Positions 1 to 17,500 of a stretch of 48,378 bases of DNA are shown one piece after another. Source of the DNA: Alphaproteobacteria bacterium (GTDB lineage: Bacteria; Pseudomonadota; Alphaproteobacteria; Rhodobacterales; Rhodobacteraceae); assembly GCA_030148665.1 (NCBI GenBank), contig JASBSZ010000043.1:1-48378 (forward strand), read 5' to 3'. How positions within the stretch are numbered: the stretch's first letter is position 1; every line of letters begins with the position of its first letter. The notes under the pieces were generated by a model. That model made no database searches. It was not told the DNA's origin and saw nothing but the letters and a program-made list of their open reading frames with translations. The translations under genes were made by a program, and so were the position numbers.

Positions 1-2
1 GC

Positions 3-125
3 GACAACCTGAAATTCGGCGTCGAGCTGATCGCCCCGATCGCGATGGAAGAGGGCCTGCGCTTTGCCATCCGCGAAGGCGGCCGCACCGTCGGCTCGGG
101 CGTCGTCAGCAAGATCATCGAGTAG
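3..125 (+). CDS. tuf: Elongation factor Tu, C-terminal end (partial)
   Basis: The window opens inside this gene; the visible 40 codons encode [18 protein letters not shown] and then a segment ending VVSKIIE before TAG. This is the C-terminal beta-barrel (domain III) of EF-Tu, the GTPase that delivers aminoacyl-tRNA to the ribosome. The ending matches the family very closely. It is followed by a strong intrinsic terminator and then tRNA-Trp, the order usual next to secE-nusG in Rhodobacterales. The start and the GTPase domain lie outside the window. Confidence 0.97.
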   Translation, partial: DNLKFGVELIAPIAMEEGLRFAIREGGRTVGSGVVSKIIE

Positions 126-156
126 GCCCGCGCAAGCCTGCTCCCATACTGTATTG

Positions 157-188
157 AAAGGGGGTCGTGTCGGCACGGCCCCCTTTTT
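157..188 (+). terminator. Intrinsic terminator of tuf
   Basis: A continuous 13-bp stem pairs 157-169 with 174-186 (one G-T pair) around the loop TCGG and runs into a five-T tract at 184-188. It lies 31 bases after the tuf stop codon and closes the upstream EF-Tu operon. Confidence 0.9.
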
Positions 189-330
189 CATGCCTGACGG
201 CGGGGCGCGCAGTTCGCTCCTGCATTCACCCCTGACATCGAGAAATGCCTCCGGCGCGGCGGATCGGATGCGACCGATTCTGGCCGCGCTCGGAAAACGG
301 TTTGCGTGTGGGGCTGTGTCCGATTCCGGC

Positions 331-359
331 TTGCATTGGCGGCGTGGCTTGCGTATGTC
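331..359 (+). promoter_or_regulatory. Weak candidate promoter for tRNA-Trp
   Basis: TTGCAT (331-336) and TATGTC (354-359) are separated by 17 bases, and the -10 ends 18 bases before the mature tRNA. Both hexamers match the sigma-70 consensus at only about half the positions, so spacing and position are the main support. Confidence 0.3.
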
Positions 360-377
360 ACTTCTCGCACCGGCCAC

Positions 378-453
378 AGGGGTTTAGCTCAGTTGGTAGA
401 GCGACGGTCTCCAAAACCGTAGGTCGTGGGTTCGAGTCCCTCAACCCCTGCCA
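378..453 (+). tRNA. tRNA-Trp (CCA anticodon)
   Basis: A 76-base cloverleaf. The acceptor stem AGGGGTT (378-384) pairs perfectly with AACCCCT (443-449), followed by G and an encoded CCA end (451-453). The D arm contains TAGCTCAGTTGGTAGAGC, the anticodon loop reads CTCCAAA with anticodon CCA, and the T arm contains GGTTCGAGTCC. It decodes UGG tryptophan codons. Its place between tuf and secE is the common alphaproteobacterial arrangement. Confidence 0.98.
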
Positions 454-518
454 GTGCATACCATTGTCAAGGTGACCCGCCCGGTTCGATTCAGGTTCGA
501 TTGTGGCTGCGTCCTGCC

Positions 519-1724
519 TCAGTCCCTCGCATCAACCAGTGTGACATAGGTTTCGCGGCTGAAGGCGTAGATCGCACATCCAATCAGCACGGTTACCGCA
601 AACAACAGGAAGATATTGCCATAAAAGGCCGGCGGCGCCGGCTGGCCGGCAGGCAGGGTTTTTGCCATCAGGCCGGTCAGGAACTGCATCAGGGCCACAC
701 CGCCGACACCGAACAGGTTGAGCAGCGTGATCCCCCGTCCGGTCAGATGGCGCGGCATGAACATCTGGCCATGGGCCATGATGGCAGGGAAGGACGCGAA
801 AAAGAACCCGATGGCGGTAAACAGGATGACCGAGGTCAGCTGTCCCGCATCGGGCATGGCCCACAGCCCCAGCAGCAGTGCCGCGCCCAGCAGGTTGCCC
901 CCCAGAACCACTTTCTTTTTCGACCCCAGCAGGCGCTCGGCGGGGCCATAGGCAAAGTTGCCCAACGCCATGGCGATGGCCATCATCAGGGTTGCGTTGC
1001 CAATACCCGTCTGATCCAGCCCGAATACATCCCGAAAATATGGCCCGGCCCACAGGCCACGCAATCCGGCGGCCGGGGCGTAGTTCACCAGCATCAGCGG
1101 AAACAGTACGATCAGGTCGCGATTGGTCACGAGGCTGAGCAGTGATCCGGGCGCGCTGGATTCATGTTCCTCGCGCTCGGGATCGCGCAGCACTGTCAGC
1201 AGGGCCGCGGCGACGATCAGGGCGGCGACGGCCAGGCCCCACATGCTCTGGCGCCAGCCGAAATTGTCGACCGCCCAGGCGAGCGGGGCCGAGGCCACCA
1301 GATTTCCGGCCGAGCCGAATCCGATCATGGCCCCGGCGAGGGTGGCAAACATCGCCTGCGGATACATGCGTGCAAAGATATAGTACGAGCCCATCAGGAT
1401 CGGCGCCCCACCCAGCCCGAACAGGGCCATGGCCAGTTGTACCGCCCCCGGGCCCTGGGCGAGGGCAAAGACGATCGCGCCCCCGCCGCCGCCCAGCAGC
1501 AACAGGACCGAGGTCGTCAGGCGCGGACCGAATCGGTCGAGCGCCCAGCCCACCGGAATCTGCATCGCGGCGAAAACCAGGAACCACAACCCGGATGCAA
1601 AGGAAAGGTCAGCCGGCTGCGCCCCGATATCGGCGCCAAGAACCGGGGTCAGTACCGCCAGAAACGATCGGTAGAACTGGCTTAGGAAATAGCCGAGAAC
1701 CAGAAAGAAGATGCCGAGTTTCAT
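519..1724 (-). CDS. Major facilitator superfamily transporter
   Basis: This 401-residue protein is almost entirely hydrophobic, with about twelve predicted membrane helices in two halves, as in MFS secondary transporters. After helix 2 it has the family loop PVGWALDRFGPRLTT, a variant of the GxxxDRxGRR motif A, and a central cytoplasmic loop DPEREEHESSAPGS. The start at 1724 is preceded by GGAGA at good spacing. It is the only reverse-strand gene in the first 18 kb and sits between tRNA-Trp and secE, where many relatives have no gene. The substrate cannot be told from the sequence. It is a single-gene unit; no clear terminator is seen in the 65 bases before the tRNA. Confidence 0.9.
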   Translation of the reverse strand: MKLGIFFLVLGYFLSQFYRSFLAVLTPVLGADIGAQPADLSFASGLWFLVFAAMQIPVGWALDRFGPRLTTSVLLLLGGGGGAIVFALAQGPGAVQLAMALFGLGGAPILMGSYYIFARMYPQAMFATLAGAMIGFGSAGNLVASAPLAWAVDNFGWRQSMWGLAVAALIVAAALLTVLRDPEREEHESSAPGSLLSLVTNRDLIVLFPLMLVNYAPAAGLRGLWAGPYFRDVFGLDQTGIGNATLMMAIAMALGNFAYGPAERLLGSKKKVVLGGNLLGAALLLGLWAMPDAGQLTSVILFTAIGFFFASFPAIMAHGQMFMPRHLTGRGITLLNLFGVGGVALMQFLTGLMAKTLPAGQPAPPAFYGNIFLLFAVTVLIGCAIYAFSRETYVTLVDARD

Positions 1725-1930
1725 GAACGGGTCTCCGATTGCGACAGGTTTGTGGAACGGTTGGCATCAGTTAGCTGTGCCTTCCGGCGGGGTGCAAGCG
1801 CAAACAGCCCGCGCAAGGAAATTTCATTTCGTCATCGTTTCCCGGCCCGCACCCGGCCTGTGCCCGTGTCACGCCCCCTCCGTCGGCAGGGTGCTTGCGG
1901 GCGCGGCCGAAGCCGCGCTTGATGTTCAGG

Positions 1931-1952
1931 GGCGATTGCCGGCGGGGGTTGT
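1931..1952. repeat. 22-base direct repeat, copy 1, with hairpin
   Basis: Positions 1931-1952 are identical to 2126-2147. In this copy the first ten bases (GGCGATTGCC) also pair with GGCAATCGCC at 1957-1966, giving a 10-bp perfect stem with a 16-base loop. Confidence 0.85.
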
Positions 1953-2039
1953 TGAGGGCAATCGCCTGAAACTCTCTCGTCGCGGTCAACGGCTGCAACG
2001 CGCCCCGATTGCCAACCGCCGGGGCGCTTGCGGCCCGGC

Positions 2040-2101
2040 ATGCGCCCGCCCGCCCCCTCGGCGGGCGCATCCTGCGCCCACCCGGGCGGCCGCATGCCTC
2101 G
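2040..2101. repeat. Dispersed intergenic hairpin repeat, copy A
   Basis: An 11-bp perfect stem (2040-2050 with 2060-2070) is followed by TGCGCCCACCCGGGCG and GCCTCG. A clearly related element with the same order of parts lies at 20984-21046 between serC and serA. The stem pairing is kept although the bases differ slightly, which suggests a REP-like element, not chance. Confidence 0.6.
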
Positions 2102-2125
2102 TTTCCCTCCAGATTCATCTCTGCA

Positions 2126-2147
2126 GGCGATTGCCGGCGGGGGTTGT
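2126..2147. repeat. 22-base direct repeat, copy 2
   Basis: Identical to 1931-1952. In this copy the right part forms a different hairpin: GGCGGG (2136-2141) pairs with CCCGCC (2148-2153). Confidence 0.85.
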
Positions 2148-2156
2148 CCCGCCCCC

Positions 2157-2185
2157 TTGTGTTTTTCGCTGACTGCCAGTAAATG
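2157..2185 (+). promoter_or_regulatory. Weak candidate promoter for secE
   Basis: TTGTGT (2157-2162) and TAAATG (2180-2185) are spaced by 17 bases and lie 44 bases upstream of the secE start. Match to consensus is modest. Confidence 0.3.
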
Positions 2186-2229
2186 AGGCCCGGTCGGGCA
2201 GGGGCCCGCCGATATCAGGAGCATGTCCG

Positions 2230-2427
2230 ATGGCAAGAACCAATCCCTTGCATTTCATTCAGCAGGTCAGGGCCGAGGTGTCCAAGGTCGTGTGGCCGAC
2301 ACGCCGTGAGACCATGGTTACGACGGCGATGGTTTTCGTCATGGCGGGTCTGGCTTCGATTTTCTTCTTTCTCGTTGATCAGATCGTGCGCCTGGGCCTG
2401 ACGACCATATTGGGGTTCTTTGGCTGA
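2230..2427 (+). CDS. secE: Preprotein translocase subunit SecE
   Basis: SecE is the small essential clamp subunit of the SecYEG translocon in the inner membrane. The protein has 65 residues, the usual length for the single-helix SecE of alphaproteobacteria. The N-terminal amphipathic helix contains the signature FIQQVRAEVSKVVWPTRRET, followed by one membrane helix (about residues 31-58). The start at 2230 is preceded by CAGGAGC. It is separated from nusG by 227 bases that include a terminator-like hairpin, so the two genes may not be simply cotranscribed. A 12-base tandem repeat begins over its stop codon. Confidence 0.97.
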   Translation: MARTNPLHFIQQVRAEVSKVVWPTRRETMVTTAMVFVMAGLASIFFFLVDQIVRLGLTTILGFFG

Positions 2428-2457
2428 TCCGGGGGCTGATCCGGGGACTGGGCCGGG
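2422..2457. repeat. 12-base tandem repeat over the secE stop codon
   Basis: GGCTGATCCGGG occurs twice without change (2422-2433, 2434-2445) and a third, diverged unit (GACTGGGCCGGG) follows at 2446-2457. The first unit contains the last codon and the TGA stop of secE. The unit length is a multiple of three. Confidence 0.75.
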
Positions 2458-2490
2458 TCCGGTCGATACGAAAAAAAGCAACTCAGACCC

Positions 2491-2519
2491 TTGAAATGAA
2501 ACGATTCGCGCTGTAGAGG
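2491..2519 (+). promoter_or_regulatory. Candidate promoter in the secE-nusG gap
   Basis: TTGAAA (2491-2496) and TAGAGG (2514-2519) are spaced by 17 bases. Transcription from here would start near 2526, just before the terminator hairpin at 2540-2572 and about 130 bases ahead of nusG. The -10 is poor. Confidence 0.35.
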
Positions 2520-2539
2520 CAACAACACCCTGAACAAAG

Positions 2540-2572
2540 GCGTGCATCGATTCGGTATGCGCGCTGTTTTTT
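2540..2572 (+). terminator. Terminator-like hairpin between secE and nusG
   Basis: An 8-bp stem (2540-2547 with 2557-2564, one G-T pair) with a nine-base loop is followed by TGTTTTTT. The A-rich 5' side (AACAAA, 2533-2538) can pair with TTTGTT, lengthening the stem. It may terminate the secE transcript in part or act as an attenuator of nusG. Confidence 0.65.
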
Positions 2573-2654
2573 GTTGAGGCTGATGCGGCGCAAGCTGCTG
2601 AAAATACGGTGAAATATGGCAGTCTCGCCTGCCGATCGAGAGGTGACGGGCAAC

Positions 2655-3188
2655 ATGGCATTAAGGTGGTACTCGGTAAGCGTCCTCTCGAACTACGAGA
2701 AAAAGATCGCCGAGCAGATCAAAGAGGCGGTCGAACAGGCCGGGCTGCAGGACGAAATCGTCGAGGTTCTCGTACCCACCGAAGAGGTGATCGAGGTGCG
2801 CAAGGGCAAGAAGGTCAAGTCCGAGCGCCGCTTCATGCCCGGCTATGTGCTGGTGCGCATGGAAATGACTGACCGGGGCTATCACCTGATCAACTCGATC
2901 AACCGGGTGACCGGGTTTCTGGGCCAGCAGGGCCGTCCGATGCCGATGCGTGACAGCGAGGTCGCGTCGATCCTGAACAAGGTCGAGGAAGGCGCGGAAA
3001 GCCCGCGTTCGGTGATCTCGTTCGAGGTGGGCGAGACGGTCAACGTGACCGACGGCCCCTTCGAGGGTTTTACCGGCATGGTCGAGGATGTGGACGAGGA
3101 AAACGCCCGTCTCAAGGTATCGGTTTCGATTTTCGGTCGGGCTACCCCGGTCGAGCTGGAATACACGCAGGTTTCAAAGCAGACCTGA
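2655..3188 (+). CDS. nusG: Transcription termination/antitermination protein NusG
   Basis: NusG binds the RNA polymerase clamp and links it to Rho or to the ribosome. The chosen start (MALRWYSV) gives 177 residues, the typical length, and is preceded by GAGAGGTGA. An in-frame start 13 codons upstream lacks such a site and adds residues not seen in the family. The NGN domain includes WYSVSVLSNYEKKI and FMPGYVLVRMEM, and the C-terminal KOW domain includes GETVNVTDGPFEGFTGMVED. The gene leads the rplK-rplA pair, 105 bases before rplK. Confidence 0.97.
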   Translation: MALRWYSVSVLSNYEKKIAEQIKEAVEQAGLQDEIVEVLVPTEEVIEVRKGKKVKSERRFMPGYVLVRMEMTDRGYHLINSINRVTGFLGQQGRPMPMRDSEVASILNKVEEGAESPRSVISFEVGETVNVTDGPFEGFTGMVEDVDEENARLKVSVSIFGRATPVELEYTQVSKQT

Positions 3189-3293
3189 CGTGTCGTGTCT
3201 GCGGGAGGCAGGGATCACGCGTGATTCCGGCCGCACCGCACCAACATGGCCGGAAGGGGCGCGCCCCGACGGCCGGAGCAAGAGGAGGCCATC

Positions 3294-3722
3294 ATGGCCA
3301 AGAAAGTCGCTGGCACACTGAAGCTGCAGGTTCCTGCAGGTCAGGCCAACCCGTCGCCGCCCGTGGGCCCCGCCCTGGGTCAGCGCGGCATCAACATCAT
3401 GGAATTCTGCAAGGCCTTCAACGCCAAGACGCAGGACCTGGATCCGGGCGCACCCTGCCCGACGATCATCACCTATTATGTTGACAAGTCCTTCACCATG
3501 GACATCAAGACGCCGCCGGCGTCTTACCTGCTGAAAAAGGCTGCCGGCCTGAAATCTGGCGCCAAGACCCCTGCGCGCGAAACCGTGGGTTCGGTCACCG
3601 TCAAGCAGGTTCGCGAGATTGCCGAAACCAAGATGAAGGATCTCAATGCGAATGATATCGAGGCTGCGATGAAGATCATCCTCGGTTCGGCCCGTTCGAT
3701 GGGCATCGAGGTGAAAGGATAA
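3294..3722 (+). CDS. rplK: 50S ribosomal protein L11
   Basis: L11 binds 23S rRNA at the GTPase-associated centre together with L10 and L7/L12. The product has 142 residues from [20 protein letters not shown], preceded by GAGGAGG. A start 16 codons upstream is possible in frame but would place the ribosome site inside the gene. Family motifs [20 protein letters not shown] and [12 protein letters not shown] are present. It is followed after five bases by rplA, whose ribosome site overlaps its end, so the two are surely cotranslated. Confidence 0.98.
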   Translation: MAKKVAGTLKLQVPAGQANPSPPVGPALGQRGINIMEFCKAFNAKTQDLDPGAPCPTIITYYVDKSFTMDIKTPPASYLLKKAAGLKSGAKTPARETVGSVTVKQVREIAETKMKDLNANDIEAAMKIILGSARSMGIEVKG

Positions 3723-3727
3723 TCGTC

Positions 3728-4426
3728 ATGGCCAAGATCGGAAAACGTACCAGGGCGGCCCGCGAGGCCGTCAAGGGCAAGGAAAACCTGCCCGTGGAAG
3801 AAGCTGTCAAGCTGGTCAAGCAGAACGCGACCGCCAAGTTCGACGAAACCGTCGAGGTGGCGATCAACCTCGGTGTCGATCCGCGTCACGCCGACCAGAT
3901 GGTTCGTGGTGTCGTGGCGCTGCCCAATGGCACCGGCAAGACGATGCGCGTTGCCGTGTTTGCCCGCGACGCCAAGGCTGACGAGGCCAGGGCCGCCGGT
4001 GCCGACATCGTGGGTGCCGAGGATCTGATGGAGCAGGTTCAGGCCGGCAACATCGATTTCGATCGCTGCATCGCGACCCCGGACATGATGCCCATCGTCG
4101 GCCGTCTGGGCAAGATCCTGGGCCCGCGCAACCTGATGCCCAACCCGCGTGTCGGCACGGTGACGATGGACGTCAAGGATGCCGTCGAAAAGGCCAAGGG
4201 CGGCGAAGTGCAGTTCAAGGTCGAAAAGGCCGGCGTGGTGCATGCCGGCATCGGCAAGGCCTCGTTCAACGAGCAACAGCTGGCCGAAAACCTGCGCGCC
4301 TTTGTTGCCGCCGTCCAGAAGGCCAGGCCGACGGGCGCCAAGGGTGCCTACATGAAAAAGATTTCGCTCAGCTCCACCATGGGGCCGGGTGTCAGCGTCG
4401 ATATCGCAAGCGCGACCGGCGAATGA
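3728..4426 (+). CDS. rplA: 50S ribosomal protein L1
   Basis: L1 forms the mobile stalk near the ribosomal E site and in many bacteria represses its own L11-L1 mRNA. The protein has 232 residues, normal for the family, starts [17 protein letters not shown], and contains the signature region [20 protein letters not shown] and a C-terminal [20 protein letters not shown] precedes the start. A structured gap of 238 bases separates it from rplJ. Confidence 0.98.
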   Translation: MAKIGKRTRAAREAVKGKENLPVEEAVKLVKQNATAKFDETVEVAINLGVDPRHADQMVRGVVALPNGTGKTMRVAVFARDAKADEARAAGADIVGAEDLMEQVQAGNIDFDRCIATPDMMPIVGRLGKILGPRNLMPNPRVGTVTMDVKDAVEKAKGGEVQFKVEKAGVVHAGIGKASFNEQQLAENLRAFVAAVQKARPTGAKGAYMKKISLSSTMGPGVSVDIASATGE

Positions 4427-4664
4427 GAATTCTCCCGCCCTTCGGGGCGGGGAATGGGGCGGGCCCTCTGGCCCGTCCGACGTCCGAGACGGCGGGTGGC
4501 GACAAGCCATAATTCCTGCCCGAGACGGGAAGCGAACAAATTCGACCTCGGGGCGCAGCCCTCGGGCGATTTGGGAGGGACCCGTAGCAAGGACCCCAAG
4601 CGCCGGGTTCGCCCGGCAAATCTGAGCCGGAGGGGTACGCCCCTCCATTGACTGGAGCAAGACT
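4427..4664 (+). promoter_or_regulatory. Structured leader of rplJ-rplL (L10 leader candidate)
   Basis: The gap between rplA and rplJ folds into at least four strong hairpins: 4434-4451 (7 bp closed by a C(TTCG)G tetraloop), 4457-4478 (9 bp), 4602-4617 (6 bp, TTCG loop) and 4629-4646 (7 bp, TACG loop), the last ending seven bases before the ribosome site of rplJ. In many bacteria the L10(L12) complex binds such a leader and blocks its own translation. Position and structure fit; a covariance-model match has not been shown. Confidence 0.6.
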
Positions 4665-5183
4665 GTGGATAGAGCCCAAAAAGAAGCAGTGGTCGCTGAA
4701 CTCGGCCAGATCTTCGCGGACTCTGGCGTGATTGTCGTTGCACATTACGCGGGTCTTACAGTTGCTGAAATGCAGGATTTCCGGAATCGCATGCGCGAGG
4801 CCGGGGGTGCTGTACGTGTTGCCAAGAACAGGCTCGCCAAAATCGCTCTTGAGGGCACCCCCGCCGAAGGGATCGGGGATCTGCTCACCGGGATGACCGT
4901 TCTCGCCTATTCCGAAGATCCGGTAACCGCGGCAAAAGTCGTGGAAGCCTATGCCAAGGACAATGACAAACTTGTCGTTCTTGGCGGGGCGATGGGTGGA
5001 ACGGTTCTCGATCCGGCCGGTGTCAAGTCCGTGGCCGCCATGCCGTCGCGTGATGAGCTTATCGCTCAGATCGTGTCCTGCATCGGTGCCCCGGCGGCGA
5101 ACATTGCCGGTGCGATTGGCGCGCCTGCCTCGAATATCGCGGGGATCCTCTCGACCATCGAGGATCGCGCCGAGGCCGCATGA
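4665..5183 (+). CDS. rplJ: 50S ribosomal protein L10
   Basis: L10 anchors the L7/L12 dimers to the ribosomal stalk base. The product has 172 residues and begins (GTG) [17 protein letters not shown], as usual for Rhodobacterales. GGAG lies about eight bases upstream of the GTG. The internal motif [16 protein letters not shown] is the rRNA-binding region, and the alanine-rich C-terminal helix that holds L7/L12 is seen at the end. The GTG start and hairpin leader fit translational feedback control. rplL follows after 76 bases. Confidence 0.97.
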   Translation: MDRAQKEAVVAELGQIFADSGVIVVAHYAGLTVAEMQDFRNRMREAGGAVRVAKNRLAKIALEGTPAEGIGDLLTGMTVLAYSEDPVTAAKVVEAYAKDNDKLVVLGGAMGGTVLDPAGVKSVAAMPSRDELIAQIVSCIGAPAANIAGAIGAPASNIAGILSTIEDRAEAA

Positions 5184-5259
5184 ACGAAAGCAACTGCAAG
5201 ATCCGTGCGTGATGCACGGATGCGCTGGAACACAACATATCTGAAACGGAAACAAGCAA

Positions 5260-5640
5260 ATGGCTGATCTGAAAAAACTGGCTGAAGAGATCGTTGGTCT
5301 GACCCTTCTCGAAGCCCAGGAACTGAAAACCATCCTGAAAGACGAATACGGCATCGAGCCCGCCGCAGGTGGCGCTGTCATGGTTGCTGCCGGTGGCGAC
5401 GCCGCCGGTGGTGACGCGGCCGAGGAAAAGGACGAATTCGACGTCATCCTCAAATCGCCGGGTGACAAGAAAATCAACGTCATCAAGGAAGTCCGCGCCC
5501 TCACCGGCCTGGGCCTGAAAGAGGCCAAGGACCTGGTCGAGGCCGGCGGCAAGGCCGTCAAGGAAGGCGTCTCCAAGGCCGAAGCCGAGGAAATCAAGGC
5601 CAAGCTGGAAGCAGCGGGTGCCGAGGTGGAACTCAAGTAA
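5260..5640 (+). CDS. rplL: 50S ribosomal protein L7/L12
   Basis: L7/L12 recruits translational GTPases to the ribosome as multiple dimers. The product has 126 residues: an N-terminal dimerisation helix ([20 protein letters not shown]), an alanine/glycine-rich hinge near residues 38-54, and a C-terminal domain with KTNVIKEVR-type sequence ([20 protein letters not shown]). Composition and length are typical. The three hairpins downstream probably set the ratio of L7/L12 to RNA polymerase subunits. Confidence 0.98.
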   Translation: MADLKKLAEEIVGLTLLEAQELKTILKDEYGIEPAAGGAVMVAAGGDAAGGDAAEEKDEFDVILKSPGDKKINVIKEVRALTGLGLKEAKDLVEAGGKAVKEGVSKAEAEEIKAKLEAAGAEVELK

Positions 5641-5679
5641 TCCGCAAGGATTGCACGCCCCCAGGGGCGAGGAAACGCT

Positions 5680-5795
5680 GGCTGAACCCGCGAAAATGCG
5701 GGTTCAGCCTGACCTGTCTTTCAAAGGGTCTCGGAATCGGGGCCTTTTGAAAGGCGCGGTCGAGGGTTCGGGTGCGCGATTTGGGATGTCGCGCA
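5680..5795 (+). promoter_or_regulatory. Three tandem hairpins between rplL and rpoB
   Basis: Hairpin 1 is a perfect 12-bp stem (5680-5691 with 5698-5709, loop GAAAAT). Hairpin 2 is 13 bp with a few G-T pairs (5718-5730 with 5741-5753). Hairpin 3 is 7 bp (5773-5779 with 5789-5795). No long T run follows any of them. In E. coli the same gap holds an attenuator and an RNase III site; a similar job is likely here. Confidence 0.65.
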
Positions 5796-5883
5796 AGAAT
5801 GGAACCCCACCCCCTTTGGTGAGCTGGCCGCAAGCGGTGCCCAACGGTTGCGAGCAGCGAACAGATGAAAGGTGACGACGAGC

Positions 5884-10020
<4,137 letters not shown>

Positions 10021-10072
10021 GGGCGCAGTTCGCGCGCCCCACTCCTCAGGAAATCGAGATCAGGATCACAAG

Positions 10073-14338
<4,266 letters not shown>

Positions 14339-14362
14339 GGCTGCAACAGATCGGATCGACAG

Positions 14363-14390
14363 GAACCCCGTCCGCAAGGGCGGGGTTCTT
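14363..14390 (+). terminator. Terminator after rpoC
   Basis: GAACCCCG (14363-14370) pairs perfectly with CGGGGTTC (14381-14388), 24 bases after the rpoC stop. The T run is short, so it may be partly leaky or Rho-assisted. The rest of the gap to smc shows no gene. Confidence 0.65.
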
Positions 14391-14579
14391 GCATCTCGCA
14401 GGCGCCCGCAGTCAACGAGCTATGCCATCCGCCGCCCCCCGCGCGATGGCCCGGCCATGTTTCGCAATATCTTGTGGATAACCCCGGCATTGACGCCAGA
14501 TAAAGGGGAAGATTGTTGACTTGTGCCATCAACGGGCGAAAATCGTCATGACCGATGGAATCAAGGCAGGCGCAGGCAT

Positions 14580-17500
14580 TTGCAGTTTACCCGACTCAGG
14601 CTGACCGGCTTCAAGAGCTTTGTCGATCCGACCGATCTGCTGATCGCGCCGGGGCTGACCGGCGTTGTCGGCCCCAATGGCTGTGGCAAGTCGAACCTGC
14701 TTGAGGCGCTGCGCTGGGTCATGGGCGAAAACCGGGCGCGTGCCATGCGGGGCAGCGGCATGGAGGACGTGATCTTTGCTGGCGCCGCCAGCCGCCCGGC
14801 CCGCAACTTTGCCGAGGTGGCGTTGATCCTCGACAATTCCGACCGCACGGCCCCGTCGGGGTTCAATGACAGCGACACGCTGGAAATCATCCGTCGCATC
14901 ACCCGCGACGCCGGTTCGGCCTACAAGGCCAATGGCAAGGACGTGCGCGCGCGCGATGTGCAGATGCTGTTTGCCGATGCCTCGACCGGCGCGCATTCGC
15001 CGGCGCTGGTGCGTCAGGGGCAGATTTCCGAACTGATCAACGCCAAACCCAAGGCGCGCCGTCGCATCCTGGAAGAGGCCGCAGGGATTTCCGGCCTCTA
15101 CGCCCGCCGGCACGAGGCCGAGCTCAAGCTCAACGCCGCAGAAACCAACCTTCTGCGGGTCGAGGACGTTCTTGAACAGCTTCAGGGGCAGTTGAACACG
15201 CTGGCCCGCCAGGCCCGTCAGGCGGCGCGCTATCGCAAGATCGGCGAGGAGCTGCGCCGTGCCGAGGGTCTGCTGCTGTATCGGCGCTGGCGCGAGGCCG
15301 ATCACGCGCTGGCCGCCGCGCAGGAGGAACTGCGCCGCCTGACGACCGAGGCCGCGCAGGCGCAGGCGGCTGTTACCGCTGCCTCGCGGGCGCGGGTCCA
15401 GGCCGAAGACAAGGTTCCGCCGCTCCGCGAAGAGGAAACCATCTCGGCCGCCATCCTTCAGCGCCTGCTGGTCGAGCGCGATAGTCTGGACGATCAGGAA
15501 AGGCGCGCGGTCGAAAACATCAAAGCCCTGCGCGCCCGTATCACCCAGCTGACCCACGATATCGAACGCGAAACCGGGCTCAACAAGGATGCCGTTGAAA
15601 CCATCGAGCGGCTGGAATGGGAAAAGGCCGCCCTTGAAAAGGCCTCCGTCGGGTTTGATGACAAGCTGGCAGATGCGACCAGGGCCGCCCAGAATGCCGC
15701 CGCCGCATTGCAGGAACAGGAGGCCAACCTTGCCCGCCTGACCGAGGATGTCGCCCGCCTCGCCGCGCGTCACCAGTCGGCCAACCGTTTGCTGGCGGAT
15801 GGTCGCACCACGCTTGCCAAGAACGAGGCCGAGGCCGACAAGGCCGCCCAGGCCGCCCGTACGGCCCAGGCCGATCTGGAGGCGGCCCAGCAGCGCCTGA
15901 AACAGGCCAGCGCCGCCCGCGTGGAGGCCGAACAACAGGCTGCGGCCGCCGAAACCGCCTTGATCGAGGCCGAACGCGCGCGCGCCGCAAAACAGGCGCA
16001 AGAGGCCGAGGCCCGCGCCGAGCGTTCCGAGGCCGAGGGCGAGGCCAGCGCCCTGCGGGCCGAGGTCAACGCGCTCACCCGTCTGGTTGCACGGGATCAG
16101 ACGGAACAGGCCCAGATCCTGGACGAATGTCGCGTCGAAAAGGGCTTCGAGGCCGCCTTTGGCGCGGCACTTGGCGATGACCTGCGCACAGCCGAGGCCG
16201 AGGGCGACCAGGAATCGGGATGGGCAAGCCTGCCCGACTATGACCATGCGCAACCATTGCCTGCCGGGGTCGAACCATTGGCGAGCCATGTTTCGGTGCC
16301 CGGCGTATTGGCGCGGCGCATGTCTCAGGTGGGTATCATTGACCGTCAGGATGGCGCCCGCTTGCAGCCCTTGCTGCAGCCCGGCCAACGCCTTGTCAGC
16401 CGCGAGGGCGATTTGTGGCGGTGGGACGGGCTGCGCATGGCGGCCGAGGATACGCCCTCAACCGCCGCGCTGCGCCTGCAACAGATCAATCGGCTGGAGG
16501 AACTGAACGCCGCCCTTGCCGCCGCCGAAAGCCGCGTTGCCACCGCGCGCGAAAGCCATGCACGCGTGAGCGAGGAACTCGCCGCCCTGACCGAGGCCGA
16601 CCGCCTGTGCCGTCAGCAGCGTCGCGCCGCCGACGAGGCATTGACTGCCGCCTCGCGCGCCGCGTCCAAGGCCGAGGCCGACCAGAGCATCGCCCTCAGC
16701 CGGCTTGAAACCGCCACGCTTGCGGTCAAGCGCCACGAGGAAGAGGCACGCGCCAACCGCGAGATGATGCGCGAGGCCGAGGAAATGGTCGCATCCCTTG
16801 AAAACCTTGATGAAGCGCGCGCACGGGTCGAGGCCGTTCGCGTTGCTGTCGAGGCTGCCCGCATGAACATGATCAGCAAGCGCGCCATGGCCGACGAGCT
16901 GCGCCGCGAGGGCGAGGCCCGGTTGCGCCGCAGTCAAGAGATCATCAAGGAAATCAGCGGCTGGAAATACCGTCTGGAAACGGCCGACAAACGCATTACC
17001 GAACTGCACGAGCGCAAGACCGCATCCGAAACCGAACTGGCCGAGGCCACTGTGGCACCCGAGGAAATCGCCGCCAAGCGCGCGCAGATTGCCGAGGCAA
17101 TCAAGGTGGCCGAATCGCGCAAGGCCGAGGCCTCGAACGCCCTGTCGGTGGCCGAGGCGCAGCTGCGTCAGGCGACCGAGGCCGAACGTGCCGCAGAACG
17201 CCGTGCTGCAGACGCGCGCGAGGCTCGCGCCCGTGCCGATGCCATGGTCGATGCCGCCCGGGTGCAGGTCGAAACCGCTGCCGCGCGGATTGACGAGGAG
17301 CTTGGCGTCGCCCCCGAGACCCTGCTTGAACTGCTGGAGGGTGACCCCGACCGCATGCCCTCGTCAGAACAGATCGAAATGGATGTCGCCCGCCTGCGCC
17401 GCCAACGCGACGCCCTGGGTGCCGTCAACCTGCGGGCCGAGGAAGACGCCCGCGAGGTGCAGGAGGAATCCGACACCCTCACCACCGAAAAGGCCGATCT

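Larger units (their letters stand above)
1725..2229. other. 505-bp gene-free stretch before secE, rich in repeats
   Basis: No convincing gene is seen. The stretch holds the divergent start region of the MFS gene and secE, a pair of 22-base direct repeats (1931-1952 and 2126-2147), a hairpin built on the first of these, one copy of a dispersed hairpin repeat (2040-2101) and a weak promoter for secE. Reading frames here have unusual composition and no family resemblance. Confidence 0.7.

Noticed and set aside
3246..3293. An N-terminal extension of L11
   Set aside because: The extra 16 residues include the GAGGAGG ribosome site of the real start and are absent from the family.
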